The notes beneath the pieces are model-generated. The model had not been told where the DNA came from. It saw nothing but the letters and a program-made list of their open reading frames with translations, and ran no database searches. Below, piece by piece: positions 25,101 to 35,528 of a stretch of DNA of 64,000 nt. The first letter of the stretch is position 1. Every line of letters begins with the position of its first letter. The position numbers and the translations under genes were made by a program. Origin of the DNA: Nannochloris sp. 'desiccata' (lineage: Eukaryota; Chlorophyta; Trebouxiophyceae; Chlorellales; Chlorellaceae); assembly GCA_019044685.2 (NCBI GenBank), contig JAGTXX020000011.1:2418001-2482000 (forward strand), written 5' to 3'.

Positions 25101-26119
25101 GCCTGGAGTTCAGGAGTCGTACTTGAGAGGGAGGTGTAAGCATCGTAGGCTGCTTGCAATATTTGAACTGCAAGTTTTGAGTTTGTGTTGACCTCGAGTA
25201 AATGCTCTCCTTCAAATACCAAAGTAGCGAGTAGATCCAAAGAGAACATGGTGCGCTGTCTGAGCGGGTAAGACGCGTTGCTAGTTAAAAGCTTGAGTTT
25301 TAGAAGCAGAGCATTCGCTGGAAGCTGCGATGCAGAAAAGAAGAAGAAAAAGAGTGGGAGCTGAGGGTGAGTTTTTTGTAAAGAAAATTTAAACCTGGAG
25401 ATTCTCTGTGAAGATTTTATACTTACTTCTTGGCCTAATCTCACAGAGGCTCTAAGACGCAGCAAAAGAGAATTGAAATGCACCAATGCACAGCGCTCTT
25501 GGGTGCTGTGAGGAGTTGTTGGCTCGCCAGCATTCTCAGGAGCACCAGCAGCTTTGGGAGAGACAGCTGCTGAAAGAGCAGAAGTTAGAGTCAAACCCCT
25601 TCCTAACGCAGCATCAACTGCTTCCCATTCTTCTAATACACCCCAGATTTCTGCTACTTTAAAAGCGTGCTCAGCTAAGCGCAGTTGGTGAGTCAAGGGG
25701 AGCTTGGTTGGGTTCTCTAAAGCCCACTGCAGATCCAAGCTTGCCTGCCTTAGGGTTGCGTGTGTGGCAAGATCAGCTTCCTCTAATGCTAAAGAAGTAT
25801 TCTGTGTATATGAGAAGTAATGGGGATAGAGTGAGGTCCTTTTTGAGAAAAAGTGCTTTTGTTGTTTTCTCCTACACGAGGCGCCTTCCAAGGCAAAGCA
25901 ATAAATAAAAATAGGTTTCACCCTTACCCAGACGTTGGCTGCTACTTCCAGCATTGACTCAAGATATACATGCTTTACTTGAGCTGTAGTATAGTTTGAA
26001 ATTGCTGTAGAGATAGCGTTGCGCAGCTCGGCGAGCTGTGCAGTTGAGTGCACGTTTTCAGCCAGCAAACTGGCCACGCGCGACAGGTGCGCAGACACGG
26101 GGTCTTCTGTTGAGATCAT
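22180..26119 (-). CDS. ZIP4: ZIP4/SPO22-like meiosis protein (TPR superhelix)
   Basis: Eight exons: 26119-25928, 25801-25427, 25324-23528, 23431-23270, 23165-23045, 22942-22836, 22705-22382, 22284-22180, giving 1,060 residues. All junctions have GT and AG ends and keep phase. Introns 1 (126 bp) and 2 (102 bp) are stop-free multiples of three. The protein is a long array of TPR-like helices. The diagnostic SPO22 stretch reads NLYTLCWNKACSLLEAGAPE, followed by MAVAVCFSALGQHAKALERL and EAQFCKLTTCLAAKDADAA, then RQLEWMVVTAWNAGLDAASR. ZIP4/SPO22/TEX11 promotes class I crossovers and links the synaptonemal complex to recombination sites (known for yeast, plants and mammals). Start chosen at MISTEDPVSAH; upstream in-frame ATGs near 26236 and 26215 are possible. 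It is divergent from the SAC3-family gene at 26408 (288 bp). Confidence 0.75.
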
Positions 26120-26407
26120 AGTATTATAAACCTCTAAACTACATGTGCGGGAGAGCCGTGGAGGGTTTTTATACTGATAATCAGCGAACCCAAATTCGAG
26201 CGCGAAAAAGTGCATGGGCAACCCAAACCCAAGCATAGGGGGAAACAGAGCGTAATAATGTATCGAGTTCAATATTGCGTGCAATTACACAAAATAAAGC
26301 TACTCTCTGCAAGGCTGCGAGAGCTTCATTTTTTCAATTGAAACCAGTTCCGTTGATCTCTTCCAATTTCTGGGCCAACTAATCTGCCTCTCAGGCGCTC
26401 GGGCGCC

Positions 26408-27802
26408 ATGAAAAGAACCATACCATCTTCCCCACAACCGGGGAAGAAAGCCAAAAAATCCAAACTCGCTTCCATCTATGACAAACTTGAGAGCAAAAAT
26501 TCCGCTTTCCTGAATACCGCCGCCGAGCACAACAATGCCTTTGAGCTCGCGCAAGCCACCAATCAAAAGCCAACAGCAACGACCACACCTGTACCTCCAA
26601 AGGACGCCGCAGCCCTGCGTTCCTATCCGCTGAATTTTTCTTCCCAAGGATCCCCAGGGTCAATAACAAAGCTTCCCATGGATAACAAAGAAGCAGCCCG
26701 GAGAGCCGACCGCAGAAAACGATTCTTGACAGAGCAACAAGCAAAGCTCGCTGCGGTATCTCGACCCAATGAGACATTAGTTCAAGTGCGTAATACAATT
26801 GATACTTTTGCCCTTGGCCAGAATAAAAACTTAGAGAAAGAATATTTACGATTGACTTCTCTCCCGGACATCTCTGATGTGAGACCACCACAAGTATTAC
26901 AACAAGCTTTAAGTTTTGTCCAACAGAAATGGAGAGACGAAGAGTGTAGCTACAAGTATGCATGTGATCAATTGAAATCTATTCGACAAGATCTAACTGT
27001 GCAGCACGTTAGAAATGCATTAACAGTGGCGGTATATGAGACCCACGCTCGACTGGCAATAGAAACTGGTGATTGGGCAGAATTAAGACAGAGTTTAGCT
27101 GTGTTAGGGACGCTATATGTGGATTTAAAAGACAAGAGCAGTGTTCATGGCGGTGGCGGTGGTAGCAACGATAGTGGAAAGAATAAGAAGAAAAAGAAGA
27201 AAAAGGCAGATGAGGCAATTGGTGGAGGTGATGGTGATATCTATGGAGCTACCTCTACTGATGGCTTAAAGAATCAATCAGAGTTTATTGCCTATAATTT
27301 AATCCTTGCAGCAGCTACTGGGCGTAGCGTACTCGCCCATGAACTCAAAGAATGCGCTAGTAGAGGATTTGTAGATCAGTCGCCATTTCTTCAACATGCA
27401 CTGAAAGCGTGCACAGCAGCATCAACTACGGGAGATTACGTCGCTTTACTGAAGCTGTACGATAATGCACCACGTATGGCACCATACTTGTTAGATCTAC
27501 TAGTAGAAAAGACGAGATCAAGGACGTATTCTACAGTATTAGCTGCTTATGGAGGGTCTACGAGTAGTGGTCTTCCGCTCTCGCAGGTGGCGGTGTGGCT
27601 AGGTTTTGCAAAAAGAAAGGAGGCAGCTGCTTGGCTACGTGAGCGAGGTGGAGTATTCCTTCGCTCAAAAGATGATAATGGCGGAAAGGTGCTAGATATA
27701 AAAGCTTCTCGAGAAGGCTTAAGGAATTGCCTAGCACCATCATTGCAGCTACTCCAGGGCCGGGAATCTTCTCTTTACCAGGGAAATAAATATTTGAAAT
27801 AA
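26408..27802 (+). CDS. SAC3/GANP family protein, THP3/LENG8 type
   Basis: Single exon, 464 residues. The signature LKSIRQDLTVQHVRNALTVA with VYETHARLAIETGDWAELRQ (about residues 182-225) is the SAC3/GANP core shared by yeast Thp3 and human LENG8, which act with Csn12/PCID2-type partners in mRNA maturation and export. It is preceded by ALGQNKNLEKEYLRLTSLPD, also typical. A basic N-terminus (KKAKKSK) suggests nuclear entry. About 45 residues of Gly, Lys and Asp (27148-27270) interrupt the helical domain right after the second conserved helix pair. The C-terminal winged-helix part contains LPLSQVAVWLGFAKRKEAAA. No intron is visible, and the frame is complete from the first ATG to the stop. Confidence 0.82.
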   Translation: MKRTIPSSPQPGKKAKKSKLASIYDKLESKNSAFLNTAAEHNNAFELAQATNQKPTATTTPVPPKDAAALRSYPLNFSSQGSPGSITKLPMDNKEAARRADRRKRFLTEQQAKLAAVSRPNETLVQVRNTIDTFALGQNKNLEKEYLRLTSLPDISDVRPPQVLQQALSFVQQKWRDEECSYKYACDQLKSIRQDLTVQHVRNALTVAVYETHARLAIETGDWAELRQSLAVLGTLYVDLKDKSSVHGGGGGSNDSGKNKKKKKKKADEAIGGGDGDIYGATSTDGLKNQSEFIAYNLILAAATGRSVLAHELKECASRGFVDQSPFLQHALKACTAASTTGDYVALLKLYDNAPRMAPYLLDLLVEKTRSRTYSTVLAAYGGSTSSGLPLSQVAVWLGFAKRKEAAAWLRERGGVFLRSKDDNGGKVLDIKASREGLRNCLAPSLQLLQGRESSLYQGNKYLK

Positions 27803-28052
27803 GAGTATTTCGATTCGTTTTACATGAAATTGAAAATGTACGGCAGCTTTGATTGTACACACAGATTGAAAAACAGCTACAAATTGACTCTACACCAAAT
27901 CTTATATACACACAGAACAGAAGAGTACAGAAAAAAAAAATGTTAATACAAATACGATACAAGACGACGAGTTGGTCTCTATAATATCACAAAATGAAAC
28001 GTATCTTCAAAAATTTTGAATAGCACTAAGTAAAGGAATATAACAGCACTTA

Positions 28053-29129
28053 TTATTCATCGATCCCGCTATCATTCCCAGCTAGGTCGTCTCCATCATG
28101 AGCTCCTTTTAATTTTTGCAACACTCTTTTAACTTTTGCAACGTCTTGCGCATCGTCAGGTGCCCTTTCCAAATACTCAATCAAGGCCTCTGCACACTCT
28201 GCATACCGTTTTAAATGATACAAAATATACCCCGTTTCACGTATTTCTTCTAAATCACCTGGGCGTGTGGCTCTTAAGTACGTACTCATTTGCAAAGCTG
28301 CTAAATAATCTTTTCTCGCTGCGTAGATAGCTTTCAGATTATTCAGCATTCTGGTAAAAAACACTCTCGATGGAATTTGATCTTTTCTTTGCAAGAAACC
28401 CGGGTCAAGCTTCACAGATCTACCATAAATATTCTCCAAAGTCTCTGCAGCATCCTCCAAAAAACTAATCTTGCCACCATTATAGGCATCGATGAAGAAT
28501 TCCAACTCTGGGTCGGTGGGGCTTAAAAAGAAATGCCCAGGTATATTGACGCCATGGAGCTCGAATTCACAGCGCTTTGCAACCTCCATGTACATCAGAG
28601 AAAGCGTAATCGGGATGCCGGTCCTTTCTTCTAGTACGTAGTTGATGCACGAATTGTCAGGGCTGTAATAGTCACTAGCACCCTCGAAGCCGCACTCTTC
28701 ATAAAGGTGTTTACTAATCGTATCTACTATTTTCAAAGGGTAGCGGGATTCTGGTAGCTTCGGAATGATTTGTTCAGCTAAGTCGTCGATGATGTCTCGT
28801 GCGGTAGTGAGAGAAGCATCAGGGTGGCGATGCTGGGCAATGAGAATAGCTCCTGTGAGGAAATCTGGGTCGGGTTGCTGCATTAGTAGTTTATAATCTT
28901 CTTGAGCTTGGAGAGCTTTCGCAGCTGAATGGAAGTCTTCAAAGACAATAGACGAGTAGGAGAGCGAGCCATCTTCGTTGCTGCTAGCACAGGTGCGGGT
29001 GGTCGAGCGGCGGCGTGAAAGATGAGCGTTGATTTTTTGCCTAGGGGCTTGGAGAAGACGTGCGCTATTTCCTTTGGTGGATTTGGATAGAGCGTGATTA
29101 TATAAAGTGTTTGAATAGAGTGTCCGCAT
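28053..29129 (-). CDS. SirB1-type transglutaminase-like/TPR protein, probably plastid
   Basis: Single exon, 358 residues. The first 50 residues are rich in Ser, Arg and Asn without acids (ending RRRSTTRTCASS), like a plastid transit peptide. The core NCINYVLEERTGIPITLSL-like block (here SCINYVLEERTGIPITLSLM at about 160-180) with RCEFELHGVNIPGHFFLSP is the transglutaminase-like core found in bacterial SirB1 and in FBXO21. A TPR-like tail (DYLAALQMSTYLRATRPGDL; YILYHLKRYAECAEALIEYL) follows, and the protein ends in acidic residues. The classical Cys of active transglutaminases (C in SCINYV) and a His (LHGVNIPGH) are present, but the biochemical activity of this family is not established. Plastid localisation is inferred. 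Confidence 0.78.
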   Translation of the reverse strand: MRTLYSNTLYNHALSKSTKGNSARLLQAPRQKINAHLSRRRSTTRTCASSNEDGSLSYSSIVFEDFHSAAKALQAQEDYKLLMQQPDPDFLTGAILIAQHRHPDASLTTARDIIDDLAEQIIPKLPESRYPLKIVDTISKHLYEECGFEGASDYYSPDNSCINYVLEERTGIPITLSLMYMEVAKRCEFELHGVNIPGHFFLSPTDPELEFFIDAYNGGKISFLEDAAETLENIYGRSVKLDPGFLQRKDQIPSRVFFTRMLNNLKAIYAARKDYLAALQMSTYLRATRPGDLEEIRETGYILYHLKRYAECAEALIEYLERAPDDAQDVAKVKRVLQKLKGAHDGDDLAGNDSGIDE

Positions 29130-29771
29130 CGGTACAACCAGTTTATTTTACAAATAGAGATCTGCCAACTTCTGAGATTCTCGAATTGATCTTTACAGAT
29201 GTGATGTCGTCTTGGTAGTCACAGACCAGCTGTTTAGCATAGTTTAAGACCATTCATGAAATATATTCAAACTGGCGAGCTAATGAGCTGAGAACTGTCT
29301 TCTTATTTGCCAGGCTGTCCAACAATCTCTAGAGGAGTCAGCAAGTCGGAAGCTTCATCGAAATTAAACGCTAGACCTTGAGCTGCAAATGCATCTTTGC
29401 TCAGGTTCTAGCAAAGCCATCATATGATGGCGGCAAAACTTGCCCATTAACAAGATTGCTAAGCTAAAATGTCTCCGTCAACGTTCCCCGCCACCGCCAT
29501 AACCGGCGGTGTCACTAAATGCACCCATGCTTGTTTTTGCGTCCCAGTTCTTTGTCGACTAGCTTTTATTAGGTATAAGGCTTATTGCTGCGGCTTTAAA
29601 ATTGAGAGTTTCTAGAAATGAAATTTCGAGGGTCGGGTAGAGCTGCAGCTAGCAAAGTTCATTTTGATTTTGGATGAGGTCTCGGATATTGATCAAAAAT
29701 CCGGCTCTCGAGCAAATCAAAGCAATCAAAAACTATTATTTTCATCCATCAACACCAATAACGTTGTAACC
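29130..29771. other. Divergent intergenic region upstream of the small thylakoid protein gene
   Basis: This 642-bp spacer has no gene. It contains a short perfect hairpin, CACCGCC at 29492-29498 facing GGCGGTG at 29505-29511, and probably the promoter of a strongly expressed photosynthetic gene on the right. No RNA gene was recognised. Confidence 0.35.
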
Positions 29772-30317
29772 ATGCAGACTACAGCTTCTATTATGCGCGC
29801 TCAGCCTTTGATGGCCAAGGTAATTTATATTTTTATGATGGCTCTATCTGCAAATAGGATTCCGAGAAGAGAATACGCACCTTAATTGCACAATCCGTAT
29901 TTATTTAACCATTATGACATGCAGGCAACTCCCAATGCGGCCCGCAAGAACGTTGTGGTCCGTGCCTCCATGACTGAAAATGAAATGCCCAGGCGCGCAG
30001 CCCTTGCCCTTGCCGCCGCTGCTGTTATTGGTCTTTCTGTCGATGCTGCACAGGCTGTCACCGCCGCTAAGAGCGCCAGCTGTAAGTAAAACACATTTCA
30101 CCTGGATCATCTACCCTCCTCAGTGGCATTTTGATGATAAGCTTGCTAACTTGTTTCACCTTTTCACCATTTTACAGCTGCTTCCCAGGATGGTTATGAC
30201 ATGGAGGGCACAAAGAAGATGGGCATCACCCGCGGCCGCAAGAACAAGATCCTTGCCAAGGTCCGTGCCAACGCCGCCAAGAACTCCGCACAGGGTGCCC
30301 CTGCTGCTTCTGAGTAA
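29772..30317 (+). CDS. Small nucleus-encoded thylakoid-lumen protein, function unknown
   Basis: Three exons (29772-29819, 29925-30081, 30178-30317; phases 0 and 1) encode 114 residues. The N-terminus MQTTASIMRAQPLMAK...NVVVRAS is a classic algal chloroplast transit peptide. It is followed by MPRRAALALAAAAVIGLSVD and AAQA, a twin-arginine plus hydrophobic segment ending in an Ala-x-Ala thylakoid processing site. The mature protein would be about 55 residues, very basic, with DGYDMEGTKKMGITRGRKNK and an Ala/Gln-rich tail. I cannot match it with certainty to a named small photosystem subunit. Codon choice is strikingly different from its neighbours (GCC, AAG, CGC, GTC, ATC dominate), as expected for a very highly expressed photosynthesis gene. 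It could be a small photosystem II or lumen accessory protein; that is inference. Confidence 0.75.
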
Positions 30318-30487
30318 TTTAATATATCTTATATAGAGAAGAAAACATTTTCGTTTATCGCTTTCAAAATTGAACAAAAAGATCACTATATAATTTGAGA
30401 GAAAATGGCATTCTAACTTGAAATAAAAAGGTCCTCCATCACCGTCACTGTCCTACATATGTAAAAATTATTTACAATTTTCAAGGT

Positions 30488-33400
30488 TCATTTCAAATTA
30501 AGACTTTCTATCCGAGGTACACTGACATTCACGGACGGCATAGGTCCCACAAGACCACCTGAAAAAGACGGCAAAATCACATTACCACCACCATTAACAT
30601 TATTAAGACTGTGTTGTTCAGAGACGCTTGCAGCCAACGAAGCCATGGCCTCTGCTGCCAATGCTCCTTGCAAACCTCTACACGCAGCTGCCATCTTTCT
30701 ACAACTATTATCAGAATCATTTTCAGCTATGTCTTCAGCCCAGCCACGCAGCCATTCCAACCTCTCAACTAAAGCAGCTGAAGCGGAAGAAGAAGATTGC
30801 GATTTTGCTACTGATGACAAGGCCGCTGCCGCCGCCACTGACGATGATACAGATGAAGTTAATAACGCAGTAGAAATAGCACCAGGTGGCACAGCCATAC
30901 ATGCATGTGATGCTGCCATTAATGCAGCACGTCGTACATACGGTTCTTCATTATTATGGACATTCTGGCCTTTAATTAGTTCAATGACAGCAGAGGCAAG
31001 TGGGGCGGCTTCAAGACTTTGTTGGGATGCTTCCAGAAAGGCGCCTAGAGTGGCAAGCAAACGGCCTAGAATGAAATGATCTCGGCCAAAGAGATCGACA
31101 CCGTGTCGGCGGACATCGCATTCTTTCAATAAAGCAGCAGCCCATTTCAAAGCGATAGGAGGGAATCGATTTGATTTGGTCGTTGATTTCTGGTGCAGCT
31201 CAGCGTGTGCAGCAGCCAAACTTCGCTCTGATGCACGGACCACACGTCCTGCTTTTCCAGGTACCTTTTCACCTTGTAAATACCTCTGTGTACTCTTACT
31301 AAGCTCACCATTATCATCTATATTATCAGAACCTTCTTCCTCCAATGCTTTTAAAACAGAGCCCGGCGAGGACAGTTCCTGTGCTGATACCGCCATCACC
31401 GCCAAGGCTCTCGACCTTTGCTGCATATCCAAAGACGGTGAATACACTTCCGCAGCCAATGATAACCCCACAGCGTCCGGTACAGCCGCAGTGAGGGCTA
31501 CTAAAGATCGAAATCGTTGATCTTCTATGGGATCTTGGCCAGGTGGCAGTTCCTCATTGGCCCACGCTGGTGCTGTAGTCAATAGCAAAGTCCGTGCTAA
31601 TGGTACCGAGTAGTGGGTTAACTCATCCGGAGCAGCACGTATTAATGCTTCTGCAGATCGAAGTGCACGTAAATGTCCTTTCCAATCAGATTCAGATTTT
31701 TGAATTAAAGATATGATATCTCGAAGTTGCAGATTCGTCTTAGAGACATCATCATCATCAGATTCTTCGAGATCATACGTTTCAAATTCACTATCTGTGC
31801 TGCTAGCTCTACTGCTTGAGGAGTCAGAATGTACATCATCGTCGTCAGAATCAGTCTCAGTCATGGGATAGTCTTCATCTTTTCCATCCTTAACAGTGTT
31901 TTTAAATTTAGCCGGGTTTGTCCTAAAGCTTGTCCTTTCCCTTTCCTTATCCTTGTTCTTCTTTGCTGCATTACTGCGGCTTCCTTTTTCTTTCTGCTCA
32001 TCATCTCCTGATACCACTCTTACGGTAATATCCCACTGTTCTTCAGGCATCAGCTCTATATCTTCATCTCCAAACAAAGGTGGAGCATTCCCATCTAAAA
32101 TCTGAGACATTACCTTCCCTACTCGCATAGCTTGACGTCGTACGAATTCTCTAGGACTATCCAAGCGTGTACTAATACCACGTAATACCACAGGAAGTAA
32201 GCCAGAATACCCTTCAAAACGAGATTTACGCAGTAAGGTTAACGCTTCAAGTAGTATACAGGTCATGTAGGCTTGTTGTGGGGCAGGGAGACGTTGGATT
32301 GCAGTCCTGTCACCCCATTGAGAAGCAACTTTCCAAGTAGCAGCAGCTAAGACATCTTCATTGATCGTAGCATCAGTGTCTACACCTTCTTCTTGTAGAG
32401 AAGATTTAGTACTAGTAGTAGTAGTACTAATACTAGTTGACGAGAAATTGCTGCTGATAAAATCGAGGTAGCCAAGTAAGAGAGTGAGTGATGGTAAAGA
32501 AAGTACTTTCTGGGTGAGCAATTTATCTTGAAATAAGAGGCGAATATCGCTATGCTGCTGCCATAACTGCTTTGGAAGTAGTGTTTTCAAGCAGTTGAGA
32601 AGCAACATCGTCTTCTTCTTCTTCTTCTCCTCCTCGTCCTGGTCTTCTTCTTTGATTTTTGCTTCGATATTTTTATCAATCGAGGAGGTGTGTTGAAAAG
32701 GAAGCACTCTGAGAAGTGACTCTAACAGTTTTTCTAAAGCAGAAGATGCAGGAAAATGAGCCAAGATATCTGATATAGCCTTTCCATTCATAGTACTACC
32801 AACAGTGTCAGAAAGTACGAGTGCCTCTGCCATTGCTGATGAAACCGGCCGAGTGTGACCTCGTTGGACCACTCTTGACAAGATCTCTGCCGCCATTGGA
32901 GTATACTTCCCACCATGAATATCACGTTCAACACAATGCATCACTGTATTGGTTAGAAAGGGTACAAATACATCAGCTTGAAGCGCAGAACAGGTAGATG
33001 GTGGTAGTAAGACAACTCTGTCAGGCACTGCCGCCAAGAGGCCAGCCAATTCTTCAGCTGCTGCTAAATTTTTAATTCCTTCTTCTAGTATATCTTTAAT
33101 ACCGTGGTTCTCTTGTTGTTTATTGTACTCGGTAAATCGTTGGGTAAGGATGTGCGCAGCGATATTGGCAGAAACAGGCAGCACAAGAGAACCCCTTTGA
33201 GAGCGATATTGGTGAGAATTGCCAGGAAGCGGTTCAACAGAGGAGAGGTGCCAAGAGAGACAGTGTAAGAGTGCAGGAGCAGAGGATTCATCAAACCAGC
33301 GGTAAAATAAGCGCTGCTTCGTGGGTTCATCAGGGAACCGATCAAGCCAATCAGGAGCTACCACTGTAGTAAATTGAAGGAGTTGGGAGAAAAAAATCTG

Positions 33401-33793
33401 AGGCGGTGGCAATGGCAATGTTAAAGATAGACTAGCTTTCTAGACTAAAATGGAGAACCTAAATACATCAAGCCATAGAACACGATATTATGTACCTGAT
33501 AGAAGCACCTCCGCGAGTTCTTGGAAGCTAAAAGAGAAGAGTGCAGCATGAACTTGAGGGGCAGAGACATTTGTGATCCCAGCTAGTCGTTGGATGTTAT
33601 TTTTGATTGTTTCCACGTTGTCAAGATCACTAATGTAATCTTTTTTTAATTGAAGATCTAAAAGTGTATTTGAAGCTAGTTGCAGCAAATTTACGACACG
33701 AGTTAATTCTTTACATGCCGTGATTGCACAACATAAAGAGTGCACAACCTCCGTGGTGGCATGAGATATATCCTCCATGCTATCAAATTGCAT
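30488..33793 (-). CDS. TELO2: Telomere length regulation protein TEL2 homolog (TELO2)
   Basis: TELO2 works with TTI1/TTI2 and HSP90 to fold PIKK kinases (mTOR, ATM, ATR). Two exons: 33793-33496 and 33435-30488, 1,081 residues. The frame is HEAT-repeat-like throughout. The N-terminal IFFSQLLQFTTVVAPDWLDR and LFYRWFDESSAPALLHCLSW fit the TEL2 N-terminal region. An acidic stretch (31730-31870 DNA) is followed by the conserved C-terminal segment LRALRSAEALIRAAPDELTH, MQQRSRALAVMAVSAQELSS, RFPPIALKWAAALLKECDVR and LFGRDHFILGRLLATLGAFL. The exon junction (TCAG|GTACAT to GAAAG|CTAG, phase 1) is the least certain part; a phase-0 alternative (GAG|GTGCTT to CTCAG|ATT) would drop 11 residues. The long insert of Lys/Glu at about 32600-32670 is species-specific low complexity. 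Confidence 0.85.
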
Positions 33794-34285
33794 GTAATGA
33801 ACTTAAAATTGTTTAGACCCCAGATACCATTCTTAAAGCCTCTATAAAATTCCCACCTGCCGGTTGGCGGCGCCTTTCCAAGTTGGTCAGCTAATTTTTT
33901 GTTTCGTTTATTCTTCTCATTCTGAGCTTTTAAAAGAGATATTAAACCCTAATAGTTCGTTTAGCTGTTACCCAGATGTTTTAAAAGTGCTTAATATGTT
34001 TTATGTGCGAACTAATAGAGCACGCTTCAGAATTAGGCTCGTTGTGCGTGGAGCAAGAATCCGCTCTGCAACGAAGCAAGGTCCAGAGGCAGTCATGCCC
34101 CATTAGAGAATCCACAAATCCAGCAGAGGGATATAATTTGGGTGTTATCGTTCGAAGCACCCTATTTCCGCGGGTCTCTTCGTTTCTTTCCGCCGAGGAA
34201 GCATGCCCGCCGGCGCTATAAACTCCTGCTATTTGTCCTATTTATATAAATATTGGTTCTTACATTTTTTTTAACATAATTCTTA
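33794..34285. other. Intergenic region between TELO2 start and F-box-like gene end
   Basis: This 492-bp spacer holds the TELO2 promoter and the 3' UTR of the next minus-strand gene. Palindromic GC-rich patches occur at about 33858-33880 (CCGGTTGGCGGCG) and 34192-34215. Plus-strand open frames here are short and resemble nothing. Confidence 0.3.
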
Positions 34286-35332
34286 CTAGTTTGACGTTAC
34301 TGAGAAGATCTCAAGGGTCGTGTGACTCCGATTAACAGCGCCAATCACGTCTTCAAATGCAAACGGAGGATTTATTAAACATAGTTTTTTCAAGTTTTTA
34401 GGCAACGGCAGTGAGGGTCGCTTTGCTGGTAAAACCAAGCCACCTGGCTCCCCATTCGCTGCAAAGTCGATTATTAATTCTTCTATTTGGTCACAAATAC
34501 CCAATACTGGAGGTAATACGCGCAGTTTGGTTGAAGTAAGACTAATACTTACTTCTCTTAGAGATTTCAGACATGGCAACGTGGAAAGTACTTGCTTTGC
34601 TGCATGTGAAGCCTGTGATTGACTTGGCGCTCCTTTTCCATCGATTTCCAACTCTAAAACGCGTAGATTAGGCCAGAGTTTTGCTTTATTGTTATCTAAT
34701 TGTGGACTCGAGACTTCACTAGCCAGTTGGAGCCAGACATGGGCGCTCGTTAAAGGAGCACCCTGAACTCTCAGCACCAGGTGCGTAACATTGCCATGCA
34801 CAGCACGTAATGCACCCACCAGCATTGTTTCCAGTGTTTGTAAATTGCAATGTTTAGTTTCCCACTTTGCGAGGTCAACACGCAGCCTTCTAATAAACTT
34901 GCCGTGTTTAGCAAACCAGCTTTTCACAGCTTTAAAATTTGCAATTGGTTTCGATATAGGCCATAAATCGCCATCAGTAATACTTACCTGTAGTAATCAG
35001 TCAAACGGGAACAAAATTTTGTTAGCTGTGCTTAAGTAGAGAGTGGTTGTTTTTTCCTTTTGGGCGCCTCTGGAGTCTCTGCAAAGACACTTCTTTCTTA
35101 CCTCATTCCAAGCATCAGGGGCGAGTTCAAAGCATCGTTTCCACTGTTTACAAACTAAAAGAAGCACATGCCGTCTAACATCAGGGCCTTGGATGCCTTG
35201 ATGACTCCATACATGGCGCTGAATGCATTCTACTGCTGGACAAGGAAGGTGAGACAGCAGCGATATTTCAATGCTGCCCATGCCCCTGTTTTTCTTCCCT
35301 TGGATACTCGGTAGAAACCTTAAATATACCAT
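34286..35332 (-). CDS. F-box/LRR-like protein
   Basis: Exons 35332-35102 and 34987-34286 join in phase 0 (GAG|GTAAGA...CTACAG|GTA), giving 310 residues. The N-terminal EISLLSHLPCPAVECIQRHV with RHVLLLVCKQWKRCF looks like a divergent F-box (LP...CIQ...VCK-W). The rest contains leucine-rich segments of the type LRVLELEIDG, LPCLKSLREVSISLTSTKLR and LPKNLKKLCLINPPF. This suggests an SCF ubiquitin-ligase adaptor with LRR substrate binding, but the F-box is weak. Start: first ATG at 35332; the in-frame ATG at 35281 (MGSIEISLL) is equally plausible. The intron itself begins with a good GTAAGA site. No targeting signal. Confidence 0.6.
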
Positions 35333-35528
35333 TACAGCAAGATTGCAGCTTACAAGCTGAGATAAAGCCAACAAGTAGCAGAAGAAAATTTCACAATCAA
35401 AGAGAAAAGGCCAATCCCCGGCCTTTGGAAGCCGTCGCGACTCTGCTGGTACGAAGAATTTTCAAAAAACAAAGTTCTAACCTTCCGATAGCCACCCTAA
35501 ACCAATAGCACGCACCTTCTCAATAGTA

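Noticed and set aside
29492..29511. GC-rich hairpin as a bacterial-type terminator
   Set aside because: Only 7-bp stem, no U-run, and the context is a eukaryotic divergent promoter region.
34003..34221. Short plus-strand frame downstream of the TELO2 start
   Set aside because: No ATG-supported coding potential or homology; overlaps other short random frames.
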